Notes: generated from the letters alone by a model not told the origin. A stretch of DNA of 29,072 nucleotides from Pseudomonadota bacterium (GCA_023433515.1 JAEZCN010000202.1:1-29072), one strand, 5' to 3'. Shown: positions 7,205 through 15,061, numbered from the stretch's first letter. Translations and numbers: made by a program.

Positions 7205-7414
7205 ACGTCGCCATCTGCCGCGCGCGCAAAAAAATCTTCGCGCGTAATCCGATTCCTACAAGCAGACTCCGCATCGCGAGACGTCGCCAATTACCGTCAC
7301 GCTCGATGATGGACATCACGCGCATGCATTCGGTGCGCTGAAAGCAGTTAGACCGCACCGCGCGCGTGCAGCGATTCGCCGACGATGCGCGCATGTCAAT
7401 ACGTTCTGGCGCGT

Positions 7415-7464
7415 CGCGAAAGATAAATTTCGCGGATTTGCTCGTGAATAGCGGTGTATTCACG
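7415..7464 (+). promoter_or_regulatory. Two adjacent inverted repeats, possible activator sites
   Basis: CGCGAAA-N6-TTTCGCG at 7415-7434 and CGTGAATA-N6-TATTCACG at 7443-7464 are both perfect and share the outer half-site CGYGAA. Their centres lie about 29 bases apart. The second centre is about 115 bases upstream of the candidate sigma-54 -12 box, the usual distance for enhancer sites. The loops make RNA hairpins an alternative. Confidence 0.4.
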
Positions 7465-7554
7465 CGGCGACATTCAAAAAGCGACAGTTGCAATCCGCGC
7501 GTCAAACTACTTAAGTAGCGTCCCATGGTCGCCGCCCGTAATGGTGCGATCACG

Positions 7555-7570
7555 GGGAACGGAACTTGCA
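7555..7570 (+). promoter_or_regulatory. Candidate sigma-54 (RpoN) -24/-12 promoter
   Basis: GGGAAC-N5-TTGCA matches the consensus TGGCAC-N5-TTGCA at 9 of 11 positions, with the invariant GG and GC 12 bases apart. It lies 38 bases upstream of the chosen ATG at 7609. PEP-CTERM genes have been linked to RpoN and the PrsK/PrsR two-component system in some bacteria, which fits, but those regulators are not in this window. Confidence 0.45.
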
Positions 7571-7608
7571 TTGCTTCGCTTGTCGATATTCCTTGCATGG
7601 AGGCGATA

Positions 7609-8121
7609 ATGATTCTTAGAAAACTGCTGATCTGCACGATGCTCCTCACCGGCTCGATGTCGGCGGGCGCGGGGACTCACTACACCAACCTCGGCACGCT
7701 CTCGAACAACGATTTCGGCCTCGTGGCCGGCCTGTTCACGCGGCACGAGAGCTTCGAAGACGTCATCAACTTCACGCTCACCAGCACTTCGACCATTTCC
7801 GGCTTCTTCACGCCATTCCGCCTGCAGACGGCCAACTGGAGTCTCTCCTCGGCGAGCGGAATGCTCGGCGGTGGTGCGCTCTCGCTCGGCCAGTACTCGT
7901 TCGCGGACCTGGCGCCGGGCAGCTACTCGCTGTCCATCTTTGGCGACAGCAAGCCTTTCGGGTTCTATGCCGCGTCCTACCGCGTCGCGGTCTCCGCGGT
8001 GCCGGAGCTCGAAACCTGGCTGATGTTGCTCATCGGGGCAGGGCTGGTCGCGTTCCAGCTCCATCGCAAGCAGAAGTCGCTCGGACAAATCGTGCCTGAC
8101 GGTCCGATGACGGCCGCATAA
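7609..8121 (+). CDS. PEP-CTERM sorting-domain protein (FxDxF-like)
   Basis: A secreted protein of 170 residues. It has an N-terminal signal peptide (1-21) and an extracytoplasmic domain of about 110 residues containing SFEDVINFTL, similar to FxDxF-type PEP-CTERM proteins. The C-terminal sorting tail has VPEL at 131-134, TW, a 14-16 residue hydrophobic helix, and the basic stretch HRKQK at 152-156. Such tails are recognised and cut by exosortases; exosortase B is encoded 5.4 kb downstream. The motif is PEL rather than PEP, and the tail continues 14 residues past the basic patch, longer than usual. The start at 7609 is supported by GGAGG at 7599-7603; an in-frame ATG at 7597 overlaps that site. 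The gene may be transcribed with, or separately from, the EPS operon 68 bases downstream. Confidence 0.85.
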   Translation: MILRKLLICTMLLTGSMSAGAGTHYTNLGTLSNNDFGLVAGLFTRHESFEDVINFTLTSTSTISGFFTPFRLQTANWSLSSASGMLGGGALSLGQYSFADLAPGSYSLSIFGDSKPFGFYAASYRVAVSAVPELETWLMLLIGAGLVAFQLHRKQKSLGQIVPDGPMTAA

Positions 8122-8128
8122 CCAGCAA

Positions 8129-8145
8129 CGGGCCGTGCAGGCCCG
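8129..8145 (+). terminator. GC-rich hairpin between PEP-CTERM gene and EPS operon
   Basis: CGGGCC and GGCCCG form a 6-bp stem with a GTGCA loop, 8 bases after the PEP-CTERM stop codon. An A-rich rather than T-rich stretch follows, so this is not a classic intrinsic terminator. It could protect the 3' end of the first message or reduce read-through. Confidence 0.3.
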
Positions 8146-8189
8146 AGAAAAACGGGGGTAGTTAGCGACGGTTCCCACAGGGAAGGGTT

Positions 8190-9602
8190 ATGGTTGTCCG
8201 AAAGAAGAGTCATCGGACGGCGGGCCTCAGTGCCGCCGACCCCTCCTCGGTGTTCGTCATCAAATCGCTGCTCAACCCGGTGGTGGCGGTGCTGGTGCTG
8301 GCAGCCTGCCTCGCCTGGCGCGAGGAGCCCCTGCGGGGACCGTATTTCCTCATCGCGGTGCTGGGGTTCGCGGGCGCGGCGGAACTGCTCGGCGTGCCGC
8401 AGATCGGCGAGCGGGGCGGGTGGCGTAGCGCGCTGCAGCAGCTCGTCGACCTCACGCTGCGCTGGGCGTTGTTCGCCACCTGCGTGTGGATGCTGATGAA
8501 CCTCTCGGCGCTCGGCGATCACTTCGACGACCGGGTGCTGCTGAGCTGGGGTCTGCTCACGCCATTCGCGGCGTGGACGGCGCAGTGGGCCGCTCACCAC
8601 GTGCTGCTGCGTCCCGCGCAGCCGTTGCGTCGCGCGGTGATCGTCGGCGTCACACCTCTCGGAGTGCGGCTGCAGAAGACGCTGAGCGACGACCGGCTGC
8701 TGCGCATCGAGGTCGTGGGGTTCTTCGACGATCGCATCGACGGCCGCGTGACGCCGCTCGCACCGGGTCAGCTGCTCGGCAAGTGCTCCGACGTGATCGA
8801 CTACGTACTGCGCAACGACATCAACGTCGTCTACGTCACGCTGCCCATGAACCACGATCCGCGCGTGCTGACACTTCTCGATGGCCTGCGCGACTCGACG
8901 GTCTCCATCTACTTCGTCCCGGACCTGTACTCCTTCAATCTGATCCAGGCGCGCTTCGATCTCATCGGCGGGATTCCGCTGGTCGCGGTGCGTGAATCGC
9001 CGTTCTATGGCGTGCGCGCATTGGCGAAGCGCCTCACCGACATCGCGGTGGGCGGGGTGGCGACGCTGATATTGGCGCCGGTCCTCGCGTTCGTCGCGAT
9101 CGGCGTGCGGATCACTTCGCCGGGGCCGGTCATCTTCCGCCAGAAACGTTACGGCCTCGATGGCAAGCCGATCACGGTCTACAAGTTCCGTTCGATGACC
9201 GTCACCGAGGACGGTGACCGCAGCTACACGCAGGTGAGCCGTGGCGACGCGCGGGTCACGCCGTTCGGCGCGTTCATCCGTCGCACGTCGCTCGACGAGC
9301 TGCCACAGCTCTTCAACGTGCTCGAAGGCAGCATGAGCATCGTCGGTCCGCGGCCGCACGCGGTCGCGGTGAACGAGCAATACCGCCGGCTCATTCCCGG
9401 CTACATGGTCCGCCACAAGGTGAAGCCGGGCATCACCGGCTGGGCGCAGGTGAATGGCTATCGCGGTGGCGACGACCTCGGTTCGATGACCAAGCGCATC
9501 GAGTTCGATCTCGAGTACCTGCGTCACTGGTCGCTGTGGCTCGACATCATGATCCTGTTTCGCACCGCAATCATGGTGCTCACCGACAAACGCGCTTACT
9601 GA
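8190..9602 (+). CDS. Undecaprenyl-phosphate glucose phosphotransferase (WcaJ/EpsB type)
   Basis: A protein of 470 residues that starts EPS synthesis by moving a sugar-1-phosphate, probably glucose, from a UDP-sugar to undecaprenyl phosphate at the inner membrane. The N-terminal part has about four transmembrane helices (to about residue 150). A Rossmann-like CoA-binding domain follows (AVIVGVTPLG, about 150-260). The bacterial sugar transferase domain runs from about 275 to the end: a membrane hairpin, the VIFRQKRYGLDGKPITVYKFRSM box, the catalytic SLDELPQ acidic pair near 370, and SIVGPRP. Full length for the family. A GGGAAGGG ribosome binding site lies only 2 bases from the ATG. It is the first of 16 genes read in the same direction. 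Confidence 0.93.
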   Translation: MVVRKKSHRTAGLSAADPSSVFVIKSLLNPVVAVLVLAACLAWREEPLRGPYFLIAVLGFAGAAELLGVPQIGERGGWRSALQQLVDLTLRWALFATCVWMLMNLSALGDHFDDRVLLSWGLLTPFAAWTAQWAAHHVLLRPAQPLRRAVIVGVTPLGVRLQKTLSDDRLLRIEVVGFFDDRIDGRVTPLAPGQLLGKCSDVIDYVLRNDINVVYVTLPMNHDPRVLTLLDGLRDSTVSIYFVPDLYSFNLIQARFDLIGGIPLVAVRESPFYGVRALAKRLTDIAVGGVATLILAPVLAFVAIGVRITSPGPVIFRQKRYGLDGKPITVYKFRSMTVTEDGDRSYTQVSRGDARVTPFGAFIRRTSLDELPQLFNVLEGSMSIVGPRPHAVAVNEQYRRLIPGYMVRHKVKPGITGWAQVNGYRGGDDLGSMTKRIEFDLEYLRHWSLWLDIMILFRTAIMVLTDKRAY

Positions 9603-9617
9603 CCGAGGGGAACGACG

Positions 9618-10505
9618 ATGATCCACCAATCGAAGAACACGACCTTGCGACTGGCATGCGGGCTCGCGCTCGTCGCGTCGCTCGCGGCCTGCGGCTCGTC
9701 GTCGCCCGGCGGCAAGGGATCGCAGGTCGTCGCCACCGTCAACGGCCAGGAAATCACCGTGATGCAGCTCAACCGCGTGCTCGAGCGCAGCGGCGTGCGC
9801 GAGGTGACGCCGGAGGTGCGCCGGCGCGCGATCGACTCGCTGACCTCCGAGGAGCTGCTGGTGCAGGCCGCGCTCGCGGCGAAGATCGATCGCGACACCG
9901 CGTTCGTGCAGTCGCTCGAAAACGCGCGCCGACAACTGCTCGCGCAGATCTTCGCCGAGCGCGTGGTGTATCCGAAGTCCGTGGTCACCGCGGCCGAGAT
10001 CGAGGACTACTACAACCGCGAGCCGCTGCTGTTCGCCAACCGCCGCAAGTTTCGCGTGACCACGTTTCGCGCGGCCGGCGCGGACGTCACGCCGCAGGTG
10101 TCAGCGGCGCTGAAGGACGTCAAGTCGGTGGACGAGGTGCGCGGCATCCTCGATGCGCGCGGTATCAAGTACGAAACGCAGCTCGCGAGCATCTCGCCCG
10201 AGCAGCTGCCGGTCGACGAGCTGCCGACGTTCGCGAAGGCGAGTGTCGGAGACCTGTTCATCAACCCGGTGGAGAACGGCAGCGTGTTGCTCATGTCGAT
10301 CACGGGCATCGACGACGACGTGCCGCTCACGCTCGAGCGCGCGAAGCCGATGATCGAGGAGTTCCTGCGCAACACGCGCAATCGCGAGGCCACCGACACG
10401 TATCTCGAACGTGCACGCGCCACGGCGGAGATCGTCTACGCGTCACCGGCCGACGCTCCCGCCAAACCGACGCTGAGGGCGGATACCGCGAGGGCCGCGG
10501 AATGA
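9618..10505 (+). CDS. epsD: EpsD family peptidyl-prolyl cis-trans isomerase lipoprotein
   Basis: A protein of 295 residues with a lipoprotein signal peptide and a lipobox, LAAC, with Cys25 as the likely lipidated residue. A SurA-type N-terminal chaperone region follows (VVATVNGQEITVMQLNRVL and then EELLVQAALAAKID, about residues 37-95), then a parvulin-like region of about 130-240. This is the layout of the EpsD family found in exosortase B-type EPS operons, where it is thought to help fold envelope components of the export system. Cellular location should be periplasmic and membrane-anchored. It starts 15 bases after the sugar transferase gene, behind a GAGGGG site, and overlaps epsE by 4 bases (ATGA). 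Confidence 0.88.
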   Translation: MIHQSKNTTLRLACGLALVASLAACGSSSPGGKGSQVVATVNGQEITVMQLNRVLERSGVREVTPEVRRRAIDSLTSEELLVQAALAAKIDRDTAFVQSLENARRQLLAQIFAERVVYPKSVVTAAEIEDYYNREPLLFANRRKFRVTTFRAAGADVTPQVSAALKDVKSVDEVRGILDARGIKYETQLASISPEQLPVDELPTFAKASVGDLFINPVENGSVLLMSITGIDDDVPLTLERAKPMIEEFLRNTRNREATDTYLERARATAEIVYASPADAPAKPTLRADTARAAE

Positions 10506-11296
10506 GCCGAGTGTCGAAGTACTTCGTGCTGTTGACGCTCGGGATCGCCGCGTGGGCGGGCGCGGCCACGACGCGCGGCGGCGAGGACTATCGACTCGGC
10601 GCGGGTGATCTGCTCAAGATCTCGACGTTCGGCTACGCCGATCTCGTGGCCGACGTTCGCGTCAGCGAGTCCGGCAACATCACGTTTCCGCTCATCGGTC
10701 AGATCGCGGCGGAAGGCCTCTCCACCCGCGAGCTCGAACAGGTGATCGCGCAGCGCCTGCAGGAAGGCAACTTCATCCGCGGGGCGCAGGTGTCGGTGCT
10801 CATCGTCGAATACCTGAGCCAGAAGGTCTCGGTGCTGGGGCAGGTGGGCAAGCCGGGGCAGTACTTCCTCGATGGCACGACCCGCGTGCTCGACCTGCTC
10901 GCCAAGGCCGGCGGCGTCGCGGAAGACTCGGGTGGCGACCAGGCCGTCCTGCTTCGCCGCAACGGGTCGAGCCAGACACTCGATCTCGCGGCGCTGTTCC
11001 GCGGCGATGCCTCGCAGAACCCGATGGTCAGCGACGGCGACACGGTCAACGTGCTGCGCGCGCCGCGTTTCTACATCTACGGCGAAGTACAGAAGCCCGG
11101 CGCCTATCGACTCGAACGCAACATGACGCTGTCGCGCGCCATCACCGCGGGCGGCGGTCTGACGCCGCGGGGCTCGGAGCGTCGCGTGATCGTCAAGCGG
11201 CGCGATGCGCAGGGACGCGAACTCGCCAAGTCCATCGGCAGCGCCGAACTCCTCGAGGAAGACGACGTGGTGTACGTCAAGGAGAGCCTGTTTTGA
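10502..11296 (+). CDS. epsE: EpsE polysaccharide export protein (Wza/OPX family)
   Basis: A protein of 264 residues. After a signal peptide (about 1-22) comes the polysaccharide export domain, beginning YRLGAGDLLKISTFGYADL and including SESGNITFPLIGQI, about residues 30-105. Two SLBB-type beta-grasp segments follow: VSVLGQVGKPGQYFLDG, about 109-190, then FYIYGEVQKPGAYRLERNMTL to the end. There is no lipobox cysteine, unlike classic Wza, as is common in this family. The protein would form the periplasmic and outer-membrane side of the export channel, probably with EpsL. The start is set by the ATGA overlap with epsD; the same frame is open much further upstream but overlaps epsD. Confidence 0.92.
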   Translation: MSRVSKYFVLLTLGIAAWAGAATTRGGEDYRLGAGDLLKISTFGYADLVADVRVSESGNITFPLIGQIAAEGLSTRELEQVIAQRLQEGNFIRGAQVSVLIVEYLSQKVSVLGQVGKPGQYFLDGTTRVLDLLAKAGGVAEDSGGDQAVLLRRNGSSQTLDLAALFRGDASQNPMVSDGDTVNVLRAPRFYIYGEVQKPGAYRLERNMTLSRAITAGGGLTPRGSERRVIVKRRDAQGRELAKSIGSAELLEEDDVVYVKESLF

Positions 11297-12720
11297 CGTT
11301 CGCCCAACTGCTGCGGATCCTGCGTGCGCGGCGCGGTCTCGTGCTGACCGTGCTGGTGTCGTTCTTCGTGCTCGTCACGGGTGTGAGCCTGCTGCTGCCG
11401 GAAACCTACGTCGCACGCACGACGCTGGTGGCCGAGATCAAGGACGTCGATCCCGTCACCGGCAACGCGGTGCGTTCGCCGCAGCTCGTGAGCTACCTCA
11501 ATACGCAGGCCGACATCGCCTCCAGCCGCAGTGTCGCGCTCAAGGTGGTCGATCGTTACCGGCTCGCCGACAGCCGTGCGTTGCAGGAAGAATTCCAGAC
11601 CCGCGCCAACGGCGGCGCCGAGCTGCGCGAGTGGCTGGCGGACCGGTTGCTCGCCAATGTCGAGGTGGAGCTGTCGCGCAACAGCAATGTGTTCCACGTT
11701 TCGTACGCCGCGCCTCAGTCGGGCGATGCCGCGCTGATCGCCAACGCACTGGCCGAGGCGTACATCCAGACGACCATCGAGCTCAAGCTCGATCCGGCCC
11801 GGCGGCAGTCGCGCTGGTTCGACGAACAGCTGGTCGACCTGCGCGCCAAGCTCGAGGAGTCGCAGTCGCGGCTCGCGCAGTTCCAGCGCCAGAACGAACT
11901 GGTCACGACCGACGGCCGTCTCGACGTCGAAACCGCGCGGCTCGCCGGCATTTCGACCGAGGCACTGGCCGCGCAGACCGCGGCCACCGACGCGCAGACC
12001 CGTCGCCAGCAGATGAAGCAGGCGCTCGGGAAGGGCCGCACGGCGGAGCTGCCCGACATCCTCGGCAACACACTGCTGCAGAGCATGAAGGCCGATCTCA
12101 CGCGCGCCGAGAGCAAGTTCGCGGAAGTCGCCGAGCGGTACGGAGCGAGCCATCCTAACTACATCAGCGCCGCCGCGGAGGTGGAATCCCTGCGCCGCCG
12201 CCTGGCGGCGGAGCTCGAAACCGCGCGCGGCTCGATCGAGCAAACCGCGCAGATCGCCACGCAGCGCGCGAGGGAGATGGAAGCGTCGCTCGAGGAACAG
12301 AAGCAGCGCATCCTGGAACTCAAGCGCGTCAACGACGAGCGCGAGGTGCTGACCCGCGAAGTCGAAAGCGCGCAGCGCGCCTACGATGCGGCCACGCAGC
12401 GCGCGAGCGCCGTGCGGCTCGAGAGCCAGCTCGACCAGGGCACGGTCGCCGTGCTGGTGCCCGCCACGCGGCCGATCGCGCCCGCGCGTCCACGCGTCAT
12501 GCTGAACGCGATCGCGTCGCTGTTCTTCGGCGCGCTGTTCGGCATGGCGCTCGCGGTGATGATCGAGTGGCGCGACCGGCGCGTGCGTGACGGCACCGAC
12601 ATCACACTGGCCACCGGCGTCGTGCTGCTGGCCGAAGTGCCGCGACCGCGGCGTCCGCCCCGGATTGGCCGCAAGCGACGCGGCATGTTCGCACTCGCGC
12701 CGCGCGGCGCCTCCGCCTGA
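11293..12720 (+). CDS. epsF: EpsF chain length determinant protein (Wzz-like)
   Basis: A protein of 475 residues that spans the inner membrane twice and controls polymer length and export. The first helix is at about 17-38. A Wzz domain follows (PETYVARTTLVAEIKDVDP), then a long periplasmic coiled coil of about 170-390 rich in Glu, Arg and Gln. The second helix is near 400-420 behind a Pro-rich PARPRVM segment. A basic cytosolic tail of about 50 residues ends the protein. The start is TTG at 11293, overlapping the epsE stop in a TTGA; its product MTFAQLLRILRARR matches the usual EpsF N-terminus, and no ATG lies near. The kinase-like partner is encoded separately as epsG. Confidence 0.9.
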   Translation: MTFAQLLRILRARRGLVLTVLVSFFVLVTGVSLLLPETYVARTTLVAEIKDVDPVTGNAVRSPQLVSYLNTQADIASSRSVALKVVDRYRLADSRALQEEFQTRANGGAELREWLADRLLANVEVELSRNSNVFHVSYAAPQSGDAALIANALAEAYIQTTIELKLDPARRQSRWFDEQLVDLRAKLEESQSRLAQFQRQNELVTTDGRLDVETARLAGISTEALAAQTAATDAQTRRQQMKQALGKGRTAELPDILGNTLLQSMKADLTRAESKFAEVAERYGASHPNYISAAAEVESLRRRLAAELETARGSIEQTAQIATQRAREMEASLEEQKQRILELKRVNDEREVLTREVESAQRAYDAATQRASAVRLESQLDQGTVAVLVPATRPIAPARPRVMLNAIASLFFGALFGMALAVMIEWRDRRVRDGTDITLATGVVLLAEVPRPRRPPRIGRKRRGMFALAPRGASA

Positions 12721-12740
12721 CCACACGAGGTTCACGCCGC

Positions 12741-13487
12741 ATGGCCACCGTCATCCACAAGCAGACGAAACTCGACTGGTCGCGCGTGCCGGAGGCGGAG
12801 CTGCGCGACGGACTGGCGCAGCAGTTCGAATACGCCGTCGCCGAATACGGCTCCTCGGATCTGGATACGGCGTTGTACGCCGCGTACGAGCCGCTGAGCC
12901 CGGCGGCCGAAGCACTGCGACAACTGCGCAGCGAACTCAAGATGCGCTGGTTCTCGGAGCAGCGTCGCTCGCTCGCGGTGCTCGAGGCGCGCGCCGGACG
13001 AAGTTCAGCGCAGCTGGCGGCCAATCTCGCGATCGCGCTCTCGCAGACCGGGGAGCGCACCTTGCTCGTCGACACGAACCTGCGTACGCCACGCCAGCGG
13101 GAGTTGTTCGGATTGACGGAGGAGGAGGGCCTCGCCCAGATACTCGCGGGCCAACTGCCGCTGGCGGTCGGACTCGTTGGAGTGCCGGGTTTTCCGCAGT
13201 TGTCGGTTCTGTGCGCGGGCGCCGCGGTTCCCAACCCGCAGGAATTGCTTGCGCGCGCGACCTTCGCGGATCTCATGGAGGTGCTGCCCGTGAGCTTCGA
13301 CGTGGTGATCGCCACGGCGCCGCCGCTGCTCGAATGTGCCGATGCGCAGCTCATCGCCGCACGCTGCGGCGGCTGCCTGCTGGTCACGGAGCGTGACGCG
13401 ACGCGCCTGGCGGACATCGAGGCGGCCAAGGCACGCCTGGCGCCCACGCGTGCGAAGCTGGTCGGCGCGGTCATGCTCGGAGCGTGA
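12741..13487 (+). CDS. epsG: EpsG, degenerate chain-length tyrosine-kinase-like protein
   Basis: A protein of 248 residues in the position and with the fold signature of EpsG, the cytosolic BY-kinase-like partner of EpsF. The N-terminal YEPLSPAAEALRQLRSELKMRWF segment (50-71) and the LAANLAIALSQTGERTLLVDTNLRTPRQRELF core (92-123) are typical. However, the P-loop region reads EARAGRSSA (82-90), without the usual G-x-G-x-G-K/R-S spacing. Walker A' keeps D111 but changes the second Asp to Asn. The Walker B stretch reads FDVVIATAPP (186-195), where the family has an Asp before the Thr-Pro. There is no C-terminal Tyr cluster. It is likely catalytically weak or dead, acting as a structural partner. 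An ACGAGG site precedes the ATG. Confidence 0.82.
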   Translation: MATVIHKQTKLDWSRVPEAELRDGLAQQFEYAVAEYGSSDLDTALYAAYEPLSPAAEALRQLRSELKMRWFSEQRRSLAVLEARAGRSSAQLAANLAIALSQTGERTLLVDTNLRTPRQRELFGLTEEEGLAQILAGQLPLAVGLVGVPGFPQLSVLCAGAAVPNPQELLARATFADLMEVLPVSFDVVIATAPPLLECADAQLIAARCGGCLLVTERDATRLADIEAAKARLAPTRAKLVGAVMLGA

Positions 13488-13493
13488 TCGGGC

Positions 13494-14372
13494 ATGCGCG
13501 CGCCGGCATCTTCGACTGCGCGATGGCACTGGGCCTGGGTGTCAGTGGGCCTTGCCCTGCTGTTCGTGCCGACATACGTGGATCTCTATCGCGTCTTCTG
13601 GCGGCTCGAGCAGAACGCGCAGGGGCCGATCATTCTCGCGATCGTCTTCTGGCTCGTCTGGCGAGAACGCGCTGGGCTGCGCGCGGACGCGAGCGCACCG
13701 GCGGCGCCCGGCGCCGCGCTGGTTTTCTCCGGTCTCGTGCTCTACGTGCTGGCCCGGTCGCAGTCCATCTACCTGTTCGAGGTGATTGCGCAGATTCCGA
13801 TCCTGCTCGGAGTGGTCTGGCTCACGATGGGTCGAGAGGGCCTGCGCCGCCTGTGGTTTCCGATCGCGCTCGTCGTGTTCATGGCGCCGATCCCCGGATC
13901 GCTGCTCGACCAGGTGCTGCTGCCACTCAAGGGCTGGGTCTCGGCCGTGGTCGACACGACGTTGCACGTCTTCGGCTATCCGATCGCGCGTGACGGCGTC
14001 GTGCTGACCATCGGCTCCTACAGCCTGCTGATCGCGGACGCCTGTTCGGGACTGAATTCCATGGTGGCGCTGTCCGGCATCGGTCTGCTCTACGTCTACC
14101 TGGCCGGTCACCAGAGCCGCGCGCACAACGCCGCGCTGCTGCTCAGCATCCTGCCGATCGCGTTCCTCGCGAACATCATTCGCGTGATCCTGCTGGTGCT
14201 GATCACCTACTACCGCGGCGAGAGCAGCGGCAAGGCGTTCCACGATCACGCGGGCCTGCTCGAAGTGGCGATGGCGTTCGGTGGCTTCTTCGCGTTCGAT
14301 CGCCTGTTGATGCTGTTCAGTCGCACGCTGCGCCCGCCGCCGCGGCTGGTTCCGGCGAGGCCTACACCATGA
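13494..14372 (+). CDS. xrtB: Exosortase B
   Basis: A protein of 292 residues with about eight transmembrane helices. It is the cysteine protease/transpeptidase that processes PEP-CTERM proteins at the membrane. The family signature APIPGSLLDQVLLPLK is at 131-146, GYPIARDGVVLTIG at 161-174, and the catalytic block ADACSGLNSM at 181-190 gives Cys184. The conserved Arg is R230 in NIIRV, and the His is in FHDHAG (H250 or H252). The GYPIARDGVVL and SGIGLLYVYL segments are those of type B exosortase. Length is normal. It lies 6 bases after epsG and overlaps epsI by 4 bases. A substrate candidate is encoded at 7609-8121. Confidence 0.93.
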   Translation: MRAPASSTARWHWAWVSVGLALLFVPTYVDLYRVFWRLEQNAQGPIILAIVFWLVWRERAGLRADASAPAAPGAALVFSGLVLYVLARSQSIYLFEVIAQIPILLGVVWLTMGREGLRRLWFPIALVVFMAPIPGSLLDQVLLPLKGWVSAVVDTTLHVFGYPIARDGVVLTIGSYSLLIADACSGLNSMVALSGIGLLYVYLAGHQSRAHNAALLLSILPIAFLANIIRVILLVLITYYRGESSGKAFHDHAGLLEVAMAFGGFFAFDRLLMLFSRTLRPPPRLVPARPTP

Positions 14373-15061
14373 GCGCGTCGCGTCGTCACGTGATGCTCGT
14401 CGGCGCGTTGATGCTGGCGGCGGGCGCCGCCTGGTATCTCACTCCGCGCGCCGCGGCTGCGTACGACGCGACGCCGCTCGCGGATGTCGTGCCACGCGAG
14501 TTCGCTGGATGGCGCGAGCTCGACGGCCCCGTCACGGCGATCGACCCGCGCGGCCAGCGACCGGGCGAGACGGATCCCGAAGCGCCGTACGACGACGTGC
14601 TCATGCGCAGCTACGTCAACGCGAATGGCGACGTGGTGATGCTCGCGCTGGCCTACGGCCGTCACCAGCGCCAGGAGGTCAAGATTCATCGCCCCGAGCT
14701 CTGCTACACGTCGCAGGGTTACTCGGTGCTGCGCAAGTCCGACGCCACACTTTCGGCGACCGCCGTCCCGGGCGCGCGCATGCTCGTGAGCGCGCCGGGC
14801 CGCAGCGAAGCGGTGAGTTACTGGATCCGCATCGGTGGTCTGTACAGCACCAACGCGTGGCGGACTCGTGCCCACATCTTCAGCGAAGGCATGCAGGGCA
14901 GGGTGGTCGACGGCATGCTGGTGCGCGTCTCGCAGATCGTGCCGGACGCGCGCGCGGCCGACTCCACGCACTTCGAACTACAGGAAAGATTCCTGGGCGA
15001 TCTCGTGCTCGCGATGCCGGCGGATGCACGTCGCCTGCTGACCGGCGGTGGCGCGCCATGA
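14369..15061 (+). CDS. epsI: EpsI, exosortase-associated protein (B type)
   Basis: A protein of 230 residues with one N-terminal transmembrane segment or uncleaved signal (about 7-25) and a periplasmic domain. It shows the EpsI signature: VPREFAGW near residue 41, then YGRHQRQEVKIHRPELCYTSQGY at 96-118 with the conserved HRPExCY box (Cys112), and a YWIRIGGLYSTNAWRTR segment. EpsI-family proteins accompany exosortases, either as a separate gene, as here, or fused to the exosortase. Their exact function is not settled; a role in EPS production or in processing with the exosortase is proposed. The gene starts and ends with ATGA overlaps. Confidence 0.9.
   Translation: MSASRRHVMLVGALMLAAGAAWYLTPRAAAAYDATPLADVVPREFAGWRELDGPVTAIDPRGQRPGETDPEAPYDDVLMRSYVNANGDVVMLALAYGRHQRQEVKIHRPELCYTSQGYSVLRKSDATLSATAVPGARMLVSAPGRSEAVSYWIRIGGLYSTNAWRTRAHIFSEGMQGRVVDGMLVRVSQIVPDARAADSTHFELQERFLGDLVLAMPADARRLLTGGGAP

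Larger units (their letters stand above)
7205..7608 (+). other. Non-coding, inverted-repeat-rich region upstream of the PEP-CTERM gene
   Basis: About 400 bases with no convincing coding frame and lower GC than its surroundings. It holds four inverted repeats: 7331-7337 with 7354-7360 (CGGTGCG, 16-base loop), 7415-7434 (CGCGAAA, 6-base loop), 7443-7464 (CGTGAATA, 6-base loop) and the 12-base perfect palindrome CTACTTAAGTAG at 7507-7518. A sigma-54-like element follows. The layout suggests a regulatory region with binding sites for an activator. Confidence 0.6.

Noticed and set aside
7203..7289. Direct repeat AGACGTCGCCA at 7203-7213 and 7279-7289
   Set aside because: Only 11 bases, only two copies, and no flanking element; it could be chance or a deletion scar but cannot be supported.
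7197..7649. Minus-strand frame of 150 codons across the region upstream of the PEP-CTERM gene
   Set aside because: No ribosome binding site, no recognisable domain, and it overlaps the start and signal peptide of the PEP-CTERM gene. The region reads better as regulatory DNA.
7977..9935. Long open frame on the minus strand (652 codons) opposite the sugar transferase and epsD genes
   Set aside because: Composition is dominated by Arg, His, Ala and Asp with no recognisable domain, and the plus strand encodes clear families. It is an antisense shadow of GC-rich coding DNA.
11104..12735. Long minus-strand frame (543 codons) opposite epsE and epsF
   Set aside because: Low-complexity Arg/Leu/Gly-rich reading with no fold signature; EpsF and EpsE on the plus strand are certain.
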